Source: an uncultured Lachnospiraceae bacterium
GTDB lineage: Bacteria > Bacillota > Clostridia > Lachnospirales > Lachnospiraceae
Length of the DNA stretch: 64,000 bases
Direction: 5' to 3'
Assembly (NCBI GenBank): GCA_910587155.1
Contig: CAJULA010000003.1
Span: forward strand, 39,141-103,140
Under the pieces are notes generated by a model. That model worked only from the letters and a program-made list of their open reading frames with translations. It did no database searches and was not told where the DNA came from. The position numbers and the translations under genes were made by a program. Each line of letters begins with the position of its first letter. Position 1 is the stretch's first letter. Below, in pieces: positions 28,762-38,313 of this stretch.

Positions 28762-29929
28762 CTATATCAACCATCACCAGATACCGCTATCCTCGGTCCT
28801 CTATGAAAAACTGGGCGCGCAGTATCATTTTATTCAGACGATGCCGATGGAAGAAGAACGCCGGGAAATGGGGTGGACCGTGGAGAGAGAGGCTCTGCCC
28901 TGGCTGAAATGCTGGTATGAAGAACCGGAAGCCTGTCGGGAACTGGTAGCAGACAGTGATATTGTGGTGTTTGGCGGGGTGGAGGATGAGAGCTATATTC
29001 AGGAGCGTCTTGTCCGGGGGGCTCCTGTGATCCGCTACAGTGAGCGCCTGTACCGGGAGGGGCAGTGGAAAGCCATATCGCCCAGGGGGCTTGTGCGAAA
29101 ATATAAGGATCATACCAGATACCGCAACAGAGAAGTTTATCTGCTCTGCAGCGGCGCTTATGTGGCATCGGATTTCCATATCGTGCGGGCTTATCCGGAT
29201 AAGATGTTTCAATGGGGATATTTTACCGAACTGAAAACCTATGAGATAGAAAAGCTGCTGGCGCAGAAGCCGGGAGCGCGGGGCGGCCCGGTGGAACTAT
29301 TGTTTGCCGGACGTTTTCTGCCGCTGAAACATCCGGAGTATGCCCTGGTGCTGGCCCGTGCGCTGAAGGCGGAAAAAGCAGAGTTTCATCTGACGATGGC
29401 AGGCGGCGGGGAGCTGGAAGAGAGCCTGCGGTCCATGGCGGCCAGGGAGGGATTGGAGGACGTCGTGACCTTTACCGGATATCAGAGTCCTGCGGGGGTG
29501 CGTTCTCTGATGGAGGGAGCAGATGTCTTTCTCATGACAAGCAACCATCTGGAGGGCTGGGGCGCGGTTCTTAATGAGGCCATGAACAGCGGCTGCGGCG
29601 TCATCGCAAACGCGCAGATAGGTGCCGTTCCCTATCTTCTGCGGCACGAAAAAAACGGTATGGTATACCGCGACGGAGACAGGGATGAATTTTTGCGTTA
29701 TGGGATCCAGTTGGTGAAGGAAGCCCATCTGCGCAGACATCTGGGAAGAAATGCGTACGACACAATTGTCAGTTTATGGAACCCGGTCTATGCGGCAGAG
29801 AGCCTGCTGGCGTTTGCGGAAGGGATTACACATAAAAAGCTCATCATCAATGAGGAAGGGCCTCTGAGCAGGGCTGCCATTTTGTGGCCGGGACAGGGAT
29901 ATGCATATACAAGGAGATGTGGGGAATGA
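28739..29929 (+). CDS. Family 4 glycosyltransferase
   Basis: This 396-aa GT-B protein has MKLTFVSNYINHHQIPLS at the N-terminus, LLFAGRFLPLKHPEYAL in the middle and FLMTSNHLEGWGAVLNEAMNSGCGVI (about 266-291), the retaining GT4 donor site with its two glutamates. The ATG at 28739 has GGAG upstream and overlaps the previous gene by 23 nt, so translation is likely coupled. The shortish N-terminal domain is within family range. The substrate is unknown. Confidence 0.86.
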   Translation: MKLTFVSNYINHHQIPLSSVLYEKLGAQYHFIQTMPMEEERREMGWTVEREALPWLKCWYEEPEACRELVADSDIVVFGGVEDESYIQERLVRGAPVIRYSERLYREGQWKAISPRGLVRKYKDHTRYRNREVYLLCSGAYVASDFHIVRAYPDKMFQWGYFTELKTYEIEKLLAQKPGARGGPVELLFAGRFLPLKHPEYALVLARALKAEKAEFHLTMAGGGELEESLRSMAAREGLEDVVTFTGYQSPAGVRSLMEGADVFLMTSNHLEGWGAVLNEAMNSGCGVIANAQIGAVPYLLRHEKNGMVYRDGDRDEFLRYGIQLVKEAHLRRHLGRNAYDTIVSLWNPVYAAESLLAFAEGITHKKLIINEEGPLSRAAILWPGQGYAYTRRCGE

Positions 29930-30993
29930 GAGAGAGAATTTATGTCTGTCATACGTTTTATAATGTATATGTGACGCTGTTAAAAGAGTTTGCACTGCCA
30001 AAGGCGCGTCTGGGTGAAGCGGATATTGCGCTGAGTACCATATCCTCTGATCTGTCGGTCCTGAAAAAGCGGCTGGAAGCTTCGGGTATTTTCGGCCATG
30101 TCTATTTGCTGGATGAAAAAAAGGACAGTGCGTTTCCGGAGCTTGCAAAATATAAAAAGTCATATCACAATATATTGCGTCATCTCTGGAACCGCATCAT
30201 TTATACGAAGAAGCTGGCCAGGCTGGAAGCGCCATATATGACGATAGATTTTAAAAAGTACAAAGATGTCTATGTGTACTGCGACAGCGATCCGATCGGT
30301 TACTATCTCAATGCTAAACATATCTATTACCATGCGCTGGAGGACGGTCTGGACTGTCTGAAATATCTGGACGGCGCCCATTATGACAACAGAGGACACT
30401 TTAAACTAAAAGCCTTTCTTTCTTCACTGAATGTAATATTCATTCAGAATGGTTACGGCAAATACTGTCTGGATATGGAAATCAACGATCTGTCCTGTCT
30501 GCGCCATACCTGTCCCAAGTATAAGGTGGTGCCGAGAAAACCGCTGGAACTTGGGCTTGACAGTGCGCAGAAACGCCGTATCCTGCAGATATTCATGGAG
30601 GATGCCGACAGCTTTGTCAGAGAACTGGGGGAAAAGGCGGACGGAGACTGCATCCTCTTCCTCACCCAGCCCCATCCCCAGTCGGAAGAGGCACGCAAAC
30701 AGATCTGCCATGATATTATCAGAGATTACTGCCAGGGCGCGCATGTGATCATCAAGCCCCACCCCAGAGATCTGATTGATTATGGAAGCCTGCGCCCGGA
30801 CTGTACGGTGATCCGGGGGAAATTCCCGGTGGAAGTCCTCAATTTCCTGGAGGGGATACATTTTAAAAAGGTGATTTCCATAGCCACGACCGCACTGGAT
30901 ACCATTGATTTTGCCGATGAGAAGATCAATCTGGGAGACACTTTCTGGGATAACTATGAGGATCCGGAAAATCATAATTGGAGAACGGTATAA
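29926..30993 (+). CDS. Putative GT-B sialyl/nonulosonyl-type transferase (GT52-like)
   Basis: This 355-aa cytosolic protein has no membrane segment. The C-terminal half has LTQPHPQSEE and VIIKPHPRD (about 254-280), then SIATTALDTIDF, the arrangement of an HP motif plus a Ser/Thr-rich loop used by GT52/GT80-type sialyltransferases to hold a CMP-sugar. The N-terminal MRERIYVCHTFYNVYVTLLK also fits that family. Because the locus makes CMP-pseudaminic acid, this is my best candidate for the enzyme adding it to the glycan. It is coupled by ATGA to the GT4 gene before it and by TAATG to the ABC flippase after it. The weaker alternative is a CDP-glycerol-type transferase. Confidence 0.55.
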   Translation: MRERIYVCHTFYNVYVTLLKEFALPKARLGEADIALSTISSDLSVLKKRLEASGIFGHVYLLDEKKDSAFPELAKYKKSYHNILRHLWNRIIYTKKLARLEAPYMTIDFKKYKDVYVYCDSDPIGYYLNAKHIYYHALEDGLDCLKYLDGAHYDNRGHFKLKAFLSSLNVIFIQNGYGKYCLDMEINDLSCLRHTCPKYKVVPRKPLELGLDSAQKRRILQIFMEDADSFVRELGEKADGDCILFLTQPHPQSEEARKQICHDIIRDYCQGAHVIIKPHPRDLIDYGSLRPDCTVIRGKFPVEVLNFLEGIHFKKVISIATTALDTIDFADEKINLGDTFWDNYEDPENHNWRTV

Positions 30994-32726
30994 TGAAAAT
31001 ATATAGAAAACTGATGGTGATCATGAATGGAAAACAGAAGCGTACCATGGCGCTTCTGCTTGTGATGATGGTCTTTGGCGCGTTTCTGGAGACGGCCAGC
31101 ATCTCGCTGATCATTCCGGTGATGACACTGGTGCTCTCGCCGGACGCGGTGGAGAAAAATGAGGTCATGGCTTCTGTCTACCACGGCCTGCGCATGACAG
31201 ATCCGCGGCAGTTTACCGTTTTTGTCATGGCGGCCATGGTGGCGGCTTTTGTGTGTAAAAATCTTTTTCTTTTCCTGCTGCAGAAAGTGATGTATCGCTT
31301 TGTTTATAAGAACCAGTTTGAAACACAGGAAAAGATGCTGCGCAGCTTTGTGAAACGGGATTATGAATTTTACTTAAATATCGAGACCTCCACCATCCAG
31401 CGGATCATAGCTGCGGATGTGGTAAACGCCTATCTGCTGATTTTGTCGCTGCTGCAGATTCTTTCTGAGTGCACCGTTTTTTTCATGCTGGCCATCGCGC
31501 TGCTTGTGGTGGATTTTAAAATGACACTTGTGATTGCCGGCCTGCTTGTGGTGACACTGGTGGTGATCAAGGAAGTGATCAAGCCCATCATGTACCGTAC
31601 AGGGAAAGAGAATCAGGACTATTCGAGCCTGATTTACCAGTGGCTGAGCCAGACTGTGGGCGGAATGAAAGAGATCAAGATCATCGGCAGGGAAAACTAT
31701 TTTATTGATGAATATTCCCGCCGCGGCGCTCATTATGTGGCGGCGATGGAGCGCCTGAACCTGTTCAGCAATGCGCCCAAGCTGCTGATCGAGACGGTGT
31801 GTATTGCCGGCATGGTGGCCTATATGCTGGTCATTGTCATGGCGGGAAAAGATCTGACGGAGATGATGCCGGCTCTGTCCGCCTTTGCCATGGCGGCGGT
31901 CCGCCTTATGCCTTCCGCCAGCAGGATCAATAACCAGCTTACCCAGCTGGCCTACTATGAACCGTTCTTCCTGAATGTCAGTGATAACCTGCTGGAAGAG
32001 ACCAGCGAAGAAAATACGGATCTCTCCTATGCCATGGAATCCGCGAAACTTCCCGTGGAAAAAGAGATCACGCTGACAGACATCACCTATGCCTATCCGG
32101 GGACCGATAAGCTGATCTTTGACCACGCCTGCATGACCATACCGGTTGGCAGCTCCGTCGGGATCGTGGGAGGCTCCGGCTCCGGCAAGACGACCATCGT
32201 GGATATTCTTCTCGGCCTTCTGAAAGTAAGAGAGGGAAAAATCTGTGCCGACGGACAGGATATTATGCAGCATTACCGGGGCTGGCTGAAAAACGTAGGC
32301 TATATTCCGCAGATGATCTACCTGCTGGATGATGACATCCGCAAAAATGTAGCCTTCGGCATACCGGAGGAAGAGATCGACGAGGAAAAACTCCGGTATG
32401 CTTTGCAAGAGGCACAGCTTGACGAATTCGTAAAAACACTGCCGGAAGGTATTCACACCGGCATCGGCGAAAGAGGCATCCGTATTTCCGGCGGTCAGCG
32501 CCAGCGCATTGGCATCGCCAGGGCACTTTACCATGATCCGGAGGTACTCATACTTGATGAAGCCACATCGGCGCTTGACAATGCTACCGAGGCGGCAATC
32601 ATGGAATCCATCAACCGCTTCCAGGGTAAAAAGACACTCGTTATCATTGCGCACCGCCTACAGACCATAGAAAAATGTGATATGGTGTATCGTGTGGCGG
32701 AGGGAAAGATTGTGAGAGAGCGGTAG
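30993..32726 (+). CDS. ABC exporter, PglK-like lipid-linked oligosaccharide flippase
   Basis: This 577-aa half-transporter has six N-terminal helices (about 18-330) and a C-terminal ATPase: Walker A GGSGSGKTT (393-401), signature ISGGQRQRIG (about 502), Walker B VLILDEATSALD. The stretches GGMKEIKIIGRENYF and AVRLMPSASRINNQL are typical of PglK, which flips lipid-linked glycans in Campylobacter. No Wzx-type flippase appears in the window, so this protein probably exports the undecaprenyl-linked units made here. The start at 30993 shares its A with the previous stop codon. Confidence 0.85.
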   Translation: MKIYRKLMVIMNGKQKRTMALLLVMMVFGAFLETASISLIIPVMTLVLSPDAVEKNEVMASVYHGLRMTDPRQFTVFVMAAMVAAFVCKNLFLFLLQKVMYRFVYKNQFETQEKMLRSFVKRDYEFYLNIETSTIQRIIAADVVNAYLLILSLLQILSECTVFFMLAIALLVVDFKMTLVIAGLLVVTLVVIKEVIKPIMYRTGKENQDYSSLIYQWLSQTVGGMKEIKIIGRENYFIDEYSRRGAHYVAAMERLNLFSNAPKLLIETVCIAGMVAYMLVIVMAGKDLTEMMPALSAFAMAAVRLMPSASRINNQLTQLAYYEPFFLNVSDNLLEETSEENTDLSYAMESAKLPVEKEITLTDITYAYPGTDKLIFDHACMTIPVGSSVGIVGGSGSGKTTIVDILLGLLKVREGKICADGQDIMQHYRGWLKNVGYIPQMIYLLDDDIRKNVAFGIPEEEIDEEKLRYALQEAQLDEFVKTLPEGIHTGIGERGIRISGGQRQRIGIARALYHDPEVLILDEATSALDNATEAAIMESINRFQGKKTLVIIAHRLQTIEKCDMVYRVAEGKIVRER

Positions 32727-32730
32727 ATCT

Positions 32731-33792
32731 ATGAAATTAAGTGTAATTGTCCCTTTCTATCATATGGAGAAGGATGGAAAACTAACCTATTGCATGGAAT
32801 CTCTTCTGCATCAGACGATGATCGGAGATATGGAGATCGTGGCTGTGGATGACTGTTCCGGGGATGGGACGTATGAAGTACTGAAGGAATATGAGAAGCG
32901 GTATCCGCAGACGGTGCGGGCGTTTCGCACGCCAGAGAATCTCAGGCAGGGCGGCGCGCGGAATCTGGGGCTGGATCATGCCCAGGGAGAGTGGATCGGT
33001 TTCATGGACGGGGATGACTGGGCGGCGGCGGATATGTATGAAAAGCTGCTCACAAAGGCACTGGAGACGGGGGCGGATGTAGTCGGCTGCGATCTGCATG
33101 AGACCGGTGAGCACAGTATGAGGATCGGGCGGATCAGAAATGCCAATACGATGGATCAGACGGGAATACTGGATAAGAGGAAGTACAGAAAACTGATTCT
33201 CAATCCCTGCAGTATGGTGATTAAGATTTATAAAAAAGAAGTGATTGACAGAAATCATCTCCGCTTTCCGGAAGGGATCTTTTATGAGGACAACTGTGCG
33301 GGCCCGGTCTGGATGCTGCATTTTACCCATTTTGAAAAGGTGGAGGAACCGTTATATTATTATTATCAGGATCAGGTCAGTACGACGCATTGTATCAGTG
33401 AGGCAAAGTGCCGGGATCGGATGACGGCAGGGGAGTTGTTGGTGGAATGGTGTAAGCGGGACGGATTTTATGAACCGTATAAAACGGAACTGGAATTCGC
33501 CTTTGCCAAGCTGTATTATATGAATACGCTGTTCACCTATATGATCGGGGTGAGAGGCGCCCGTCCGGGATTTCTGGAAGAACTGCGGCAGGGGATGCGA
33601 AAGCAGTTTCCTCATTTTCAGAAAAATCCCTATTTCGTGGAGGCGTACGATGCGGAGCAGAAGAAAATGGCGGGGCTGCACATGAAGTCTGTCCTGCTGT
33701 TTTTTGTGTATTACAGGGCGCTGAGCGGCTACAGAAAGATACGGAAGATGCTGACAAATAAGAAGGCGGGCAGGAGAGGGGAAAAATCATGA
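32731..33792 (+). CDS. Family 2 glycosyltransferase
   Basis: This 353-aa GT-A enzyme has KLSVIVPFYHMEKDGKL (2-18), IVAVDDCSGDGTYEVL, NLRQGGARNLGLDHAQG and the metal site FMDGDDW (about 90-96). FYEDNCAGPVW carries the later acidic motif. A basic C-terminal tail (KKAGRRGEKS) may bind membrane. It begins 4 nt after the ABC flippase and overlaps the GT-C-like gene by ATGA. The donor is unknown. Confidence 0.86.
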   Translation: MKLSVIVPFYHMEKDGKLTYCMESLLHQTMIGDMEIVAVDDCSGDGTYEVLKEYEKRYPQTVRAFRTPENLRQGGARNLGLDHAQGEWIGFMDGDDWAAADMYEKLLTKALETGADVVGCDLHETGEHSMRIGRIRNANTMDQTGILDKRKYRKLILNPCSMVIKIYKKEVIDRNHLRFPEGIFYEDNCAGPVWMLHFTHFEKVEEPLYYYYQDQVSTTHCISEAKCRDRMTAGELLVEWCKRDGFYEPYKTELEFAFAKLYYMNTLFTYMIGVRGARPGFLEELRQGMRKQFPHFQKNPYFVEAYDAEQKKMAGLHMKSVLLFFVYYRALSGYRKIRKMLTNKKAGRRGEKS

Positions 33793-35930
33793 CAAAGTTA
33801 GCCGATATACTGGAGCGATGCTTTCGCACTACAGTGCTTGTTCTGTTCGGGATATTTACCGGTTATCTGGCGCTTCTGAGTCTCTTCAGTACGAATTACT
33901 GCTTTGTGGGAAAACCGTCCATCTTTGTATCGGATTCCCCCTGGAAGGCACTGATCTGTTATGCGGGGGTGACGGGTGTGATCCTGCTGGTCCGGCGTGG
34001 GCATTTTGGGAGATGGCTGGCGGGACATGAGAAGGGGATGCGCAAAGCGGGCAGCCTGCTGCTCTTTTTGTTTCTGCTGTTTTTTATCGTCTCGGTTCAG
34101 GTGCATCCACAGGGAGACCAGCTGGCCATCAGCAATGGCGCGGTGGGCATGCGTAAGTATGATTTTTCTCTGTTTAAGAATAACAGTTATTTTGTATACT
34201 GGCCGTTTCAGGCAAGGATTCTTGTGTTTCTGTGGGGATTTTTTACCGTATTCGGGAACCTCAACTATATTGCGTTTCATATCATGAATGCATTCTGTAT
34301 TGTGATTTCCCTGAATCTGGTGGCAGAAATTTCCGGAATGGCCGGGGGAGAAAACGAGGCCGGAAGAAAAACGGCAGTATTGTTTGCCTGTATGCTGTTT
34401 TGGCCGTATCTGTTTTATGTTACCTTTGTCTATGGCAATATTGTGGGGTTTACGTGCATAACAGCCTCAGTATTTATGCTGATGCGTTATCTGCAAAGGC
34501 ACCGGAAGAGAGACCTGGCGGGCGTGGCAGTTTTCTGCGTGGCAGGTGTATGGCTGAAAAACACGTTCCTGATCTTTATGGTGGCGATTTTTATTTTCCT
34601 GCTGCTGGATTTTTGTCAACGGCGGTATTATGCCAGTCTGGCGGGGATACTTTGTATCGCCGTACTGGTATCGCTGACCGGGTATGCTTCGGATGCACTC
34701 GTGGAAAAGCGGCTGGGATTTTCTCTTACGGACGGGCCGCCGATGATCGGCTGGGTAACGATGGCTTTTGGTGAGGATGAGAACGGAAGGCCGGTAAAAT
34801 TCGACGGGTATAATCGCGATGTTTATCTGGACAATGATCTGGACACAGAGAAAGCGCAGGAAGCCGCGGTTGCGGAACTGAAAAGGCGGCTTGTAAATCT
34901 GACGGATACACCGGAGCACTTTGTCCGTTTTATGGGGCAGAAGATTGCCATAGAATGGAATGAACCCACATTTGAAAGTCTGGTGGTGAATAACAGACAG
35001 GAGACGCAGACAGAGCAGTCAGAGCTGATCCGGGGGATGCTGCAGGAAAACAACAGGAATGTTCTGCTGAAGTTTGCCAATCTCTTTCATGCGCTTGTGC
35101 TGCTGGGGGCACTGAGCTGGGTACTCTGTAAGGGGAGAGAGGAGGAAACGGCGAGGCTGTTTTTTGCGGTCGTATTTATCGGCGGCTTCCTGTTTCAGCT
35201 TGCCTGGGAGACCTATGCACAATATACACTGTTTTATTTTCTGCTGCTGATTCCTTATGCGGTATCCGGTTATCTGGCAATGGCCGATAACGTGGAGGGG
35301 TGTCTGCGGCAAAGGCGGGCCGATCAAAGGCTGCTGGCCGGTTTCGGCACAGCGGGTGTCGTCTTGCTGCTGGTGGGACTTGTTCCTTTCTGGGGATTCT
35401 CAAAACTGTTCAGGCTGGATCTGGATACTGTCTCTTATACCGAAGAGCTGGCTGCCATGGACGGGGAAAAGGCACTGACAGAAACCGGGCTGGAAAACGG
35501 ATATTATATGTTATCACCGCTCCTGATGGAAGGCTATGGGATAGTGCCGCTGGAAGAAACGGACGGAAACGGCATGCCGGCCGCGGGCATTGGCAAGCTC
35601 TCCGGCGGGGATGAGGGAGTGGTGAGTATTTATCATGAATTCGGTTATGATTTCCTGCGGTTGAAGTCCACCCAGTATCTGCTTTCCCTCAGCGGGGATC
35701 CTTCGCAGACGAACGTGATTGTGGGACAGGATTATGACCGTATCATGTGGAAGATCATACCGGCCAAGCGGCTGGCAGAAAGTGGGGGTCAGGGTATAGG
35801 ACTGCCAGATAATGGTTATGCTATCACCTGTGACGGCGGCTACGCGCTGACTGCCAGGGACGGGCGTCTGGCGATGGAACCGTTTACGGGAGATAAGGCA
35901 CAGATATGGTGTATCAGCGCCGTGTCATAG
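33789..35930 (+). CDS. Large polytopic membrane protein, probable GT-C glycosyltransferase
   Basis: This 713-aa protein has about 11-12 helices within residues 15-530 and a C-terminal soluble part (about 535-713). The first large loop contains VQVHPQGDQLAISNGA and the aromatic motif SYFVYWPFQARIL, comparable with the acidic and aromatic first loop of GT-C enzymes that use polyprenyl-phosphate sugars. The last 60 residues end in a QIW motif reminiscent of a ricin-type repeat, but only one is evident. It is coupled to the preceding GT2 gene. A partner would be one of the two GtrB-like enzymes. The family assignment is tentative. Confidence 0.55.
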   Translation: MTKLADILERCFRTTVLVLFGIFTGYLALLSLFSTNYCFVGKPSIFVSDSPWKALICYAGVTGVILLVRRGHFGRWLAGHEKGMRKAGSLLLFLFLLFFIVSVQVHPQGDQLAISNGAVGMRKYDFSLFKNNSYFVYWPFQARILVFLWGFFTVFGNLNYIAFHIMNAFCIVISLNLVAEISGMAGGENEAGRKTAVLFACMLFWPYLFYVTFVYGNIVGFTCITASVFMLMRYLQRHRKRDLAGVAVFCVAGVWLKNTFLIFMVAIFIFLLLDFCQRRYYASLAGILCIAVLVSLTGYASDALVEKRLGFSLTDGPPMIGWVTMAFGEDENGRPVKFDGYNRDVYLDNDLDTEKAQEAAVAELKRRLVNLTDTPEHFVRFMGQKIAIEWNEPTFESLVVNNRQETQTEQSELIRGMLQENNRNVLLKFANLFHALVLLGALSWVLCKGREEETARLFFAVVFIGGFLFQLAWETYAQYTLFYFLLLIPYAVSGYLAMADNVEGCLRQRRADQRLLAGFGTAGVVLLLVGLVPFWGFSKLFRLDLDTVSYTEELAAMDGEKALTETGLENGYYMLSPLLMEGYGIVPLEETDGNGMPAAGIGKLSGGDEGVVSIYHEFGYDFLRLKSTQYLLSLSGDPSQTNVIVGQDYDRIMWKIIPAKRLAESGGQGIGLPDNGYAITCDGGYALTARDGRLAMEPFTGDKAQIWCISAVS

Positions 35931-35984
35931 CCGCCTGGGGAAATGCTGATGAAAGCGTTTCCCGCGCCGGCCCGGAGGAATAAA

Positions 35985-36013
35985 TTGCCAGAGGCGGAAA
36001 GTTATGGTAATAT
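35985..36013 (+). promoter_or_regulatory. Internal promoter upstream of pseB
   Basis: TTGCCA (35985-35990), a 17-bp spacer and TAATAT (36008-36013) lie in the 123-bp gap before pseB, the first sizeable gap since gmd. It would allow the pseudaminic acid block to be expressed separately. Confidence 0.55.
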
Positions 36014-36053
36014 GTAACTGGTTTTTGCAACGTTAATTGATGGAGGAAACAGG

Positions 36054-37058
36054 ATGCTGAACGATAAGACAATACTGATCACCGGGGGAACGGGCTCTTT
36101 CGGAAAAAGCTTTACCAAATATGCGCTGACCCATTATAACCCGAAGAAGATTATCATCTATTCCCGGGATGAATTTAAGCAGTTCATTATGCAGAATGAA
36201 TTCAAAGAATGGAATCAGAAAAATCAGCTGCGCTTTTTTATCGGTGATGTAAGGGATAAGGAGCGGCTGCGGAGGGCCCTGGAAGGTGTGGACTATGTGA
36301 TCCATGCGGCGGCGCTGAAACAGGTGCCGGCCTGTGAATATAACCCGGATGAGGCGATCAAGACCAATATTCACGGCGCCCAGAATGTGATAGACGCGTC
36401 TTTGGACAGCGGCAGTGTGAGAAAGGTGGTGGCACTCTCTACCGACAAGGCGGTCAATCCGGTCAATCTGTACGGCGGGACAAAGCTGGTGTCGGATAAG
36501 CTGTTTATCGCGGCCAATGCCTATGCGGGTTCCAAGGATATCTGTTTTTCCATTGTCAGATATGGCAATGTGGCCGGGAGCAGGGGTTCTGTCATTCCTT
36601 TTTTCCATAATATTATCAAAAACGGCGGTGAGGAGCTGCCGATCACGGATTATCGCATGACCCGTTTCTGGATCAGTCTGACAGAAGGCGTCGAACTGGT
36701 GATTAAAGCGCTGGAGGAAGCCAAAGGCGGTGAGACATTTATCTCCAGGATTCCTTCGTTTAAGGTGACGGATCTGGCCCAGGCCATGCTGCCGGGCTGC
36801 AAAATGCCGGAAGTGGGGATCCGGGAAGGCGAGAAACTCCATGAGATCATGGTGACCGTGGAGGATTCCATGACCACATACGAATATGACAAGCATTTTA
36901 TCGTATATCCGCAGATGGTATGGAGTGAGAGCAGGAGGCCCCGGCCCACAGGGAAAAAGGTGCCGGAAGGCTTTGCCTACAGTTCCGGCAGCAATGACCA
37001 GTGGCTTTCGGTGGAGCAGATCAGAGAACTTTTAAAGACGGTGGATTTGGAGAAATAG
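36054..37058 (+). CDS. pseB: UDP-N-acetylglucosamine 4,6-dehydratase (inverting)
   Basis: This 334-aa cytosolic SDR enzyme carries out the first step of pseudaminic acid synthesis: UDP-GlcNAc to UDP-2-acetamido-2,6-dideoxy-4-keto-L-arabino-hexose, with C5 inversion. It shows GGTGSFGKSF (11-20) and the catalytic D131, K132 and Y140 in STDKAVNPVNLYGGTK. The tyrosine marks the inverting type; the retaining homologue at 54640 has Met there. GGAGG precedes the start. It opens the block pseB-C-F-I-H-(PIG-L)-G, with its own likely promoter. Confidence 0.95.
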   Translation: MLNDKTILITGGTGSFGKSFTKYALTHYNPKKIIIYSRDEFKQFIMQNEFKEWNQKNQLRFFIGDVRDKERLRRALEGVDYVIHAAALKQVPACEYNPDEAIKTNIHGAQNVIDASLDSGSVRKVVALSTDKAVNPVNLYGGTKLVSDKLFIAANAYAGSKDICFSIVRYGNVAGSRGSVIPFFHNIIKNGGEELPITDYRMTRFWISLTEGVELVIKALEEAKGGETFISRIPSFKVTDLAQAMLPGCKMPEVGIREGEKLHEIMVTVEDSMTTYEYDKHFIVYPQMVWSESRRPRPTGKKVPEGFAYSSGSNDQWLSVEQIRELLKTVDLEK

Positions 37059-37094
37059 GAACAGAGGGGATTTCTGCGGGAATCCTCTGTTTTG
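37059..37094 (+). promoter_or_regulatory. Attenuator-like hairpin between pseB and pseC
   Basis: AACAGAGGGGATT pairs with AATCCTCTGTT (one bulge) around TCTGCGGG, followed by TTG. It is the only strong hairpin inside the pse block. The short T-run suggests partial termination or a processing site. Confidence 0.5.
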
Positions 37095-37113
37095 CCATAA
37101 GGAGTGTGTGGTT

Positions 37114-38310
37114 ATGGATAAACCGGCTATCGAGGGGGGCAGCCCGGTCAGAGATACAAAACTGTTTTACGGGCATCAGTATATAGATGAAGCGGATATT
37201 CGTGCAGTGACAAAGGTACTGCGCAGTGATTTCCTTACCTGTGGGCCTGAGATCACAAGGTTGGAAGAGCGCCTGTGTGCCCTCACAGGGGCGAAACACA
37301 GTGTGGCGGTCAGCAATGGGACGGCAGCGCTGCATATGGCGGCCATGGCAGCAGGTGTCGGCCCGGGAGATGAGGTGATTACGACTCCCATTACGTTTGC
37401 GGCTTCGGCAAACTGTGCGCTGTACTGCGGCGCCAGACCGGTGTTTGCCGATATTGATGCGCAAACCTATAATATAGATCCTGCCAGTGTGGCGGAGAAG
37501 ATATCGGATGCCACCAGAGCCGTGGTGGCTGTGGATTTTACCGGACAGGCCGCAAGGCTTGATGAACTGCTTTCCCTCTGTCATGAAAAGGGGATTGTGC
37601 TGATCGAGGATGCCGCGCATTCCATCGGCACATTATACAAAGGCAGGCCGGTCGGCTCGGTGGCAGATCTGACAACGTTCAGCTTTCATCCGGTCAAAAC
37701 CGTGACCGGAGGAGAAGGCGGTGCGGTCCTGACCAATAATGACGGGCTGTATACAAAGCTGAAGCTGTTTCATACCCATGGGATCACAAGGGAGCCTGAC
37801 TTGCTGGAGCGCCCTTCTCACGGCGGCTGGTATTATGAGCAGATTGCACTGGGCATGAATTATCGCATGACGGATATGCAGGCTGCGCTGCTCTGCAGTC
37901 AGCTTGATAAGCTGGAACGGTTCCGCAGCCGGCGGAAAGCGATTGTGAAAAAGTATGACGAAGCCTTTGCGCAGATTCCGGAGATATCGGTACAAAAGGA
38001 GATTCCGGAATCGGATACGACCAGGCACCTTTATATTCTGCGGATCAGGCCGGAACGTCTTTCGATAGACAGAAAACAGTTTTTTGATGCCATGGCATGT
38101 GAAAATATATGCTGTAATGTACATTATATCCCCGTATACTGGCATCCCTATTATGAGAGACTGGGATATCGCAGGGGTCTGTGCCCGCGGGCGGAAAAGC
38201 TGTATGACGAGATTATGAGCCTGCCGCTGTACTATTCGATGACGGATGAGGATGTGGAAGATGTGATCCGGGCGGTGCGCAGGATATGTGAATATTACCG
38301 GAAAGGTTAA
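37114..38310 (+). CDS. pseC: UDP-4-amino-4,6-dideoxy-N-acetyl-L-altrosamine transaminase
   Basis: This 398-aa PLP aminotransferase of the DegT family adds the C4 amino group to the PseB product, using glutamate. The PLP lysine is K195 in HPVKTVTGGEGGA, with the EDAAHS motif (165-170) for the ring nitrogen. GMNYRMTDMQAALLCSQLDKL is the usual dimer-site motif. I chose the ATG at 37114, 9 nt after AAGGAG, over a GTG at 37108. It lies between pseB and pseF. Confidence 0.94.
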   Translation: MDKPAIEGGSPVRDTKLFYGHQYIDEADIRAVTKVLRSDFLTCGPEITRLEERLCALTGAKHSVAVSNGTAALHMAAMAAGVGPGDEVITTPITFAASANCALYCGARPVFADIDAQTYNIDPASVAEKISDATRAVVAVDFTGQAARLDELLSLCHEKGIVLIEDAAHSIGTLYKGRPVGSVADLTTFSFHPVKTVTGGEGGAVLTNNDGLYTKLKLFHTHGITREPDLLERPSHGGWYYEQIALGMNYRMTDMQAALLCSQLDKLERFRSRRKAIVKKYDEAFAQIPEISVQKEIPESDTTRHLYILRIRPERLSIDRKQFFDAMACENICCNVHYIPVYWHPYYERLGYRRGLCPRAEKLYDEIMSLPLYYSMTDEDVEDVIRAVRRICEYYRKG

Positions 38311-38313
38311 GGA

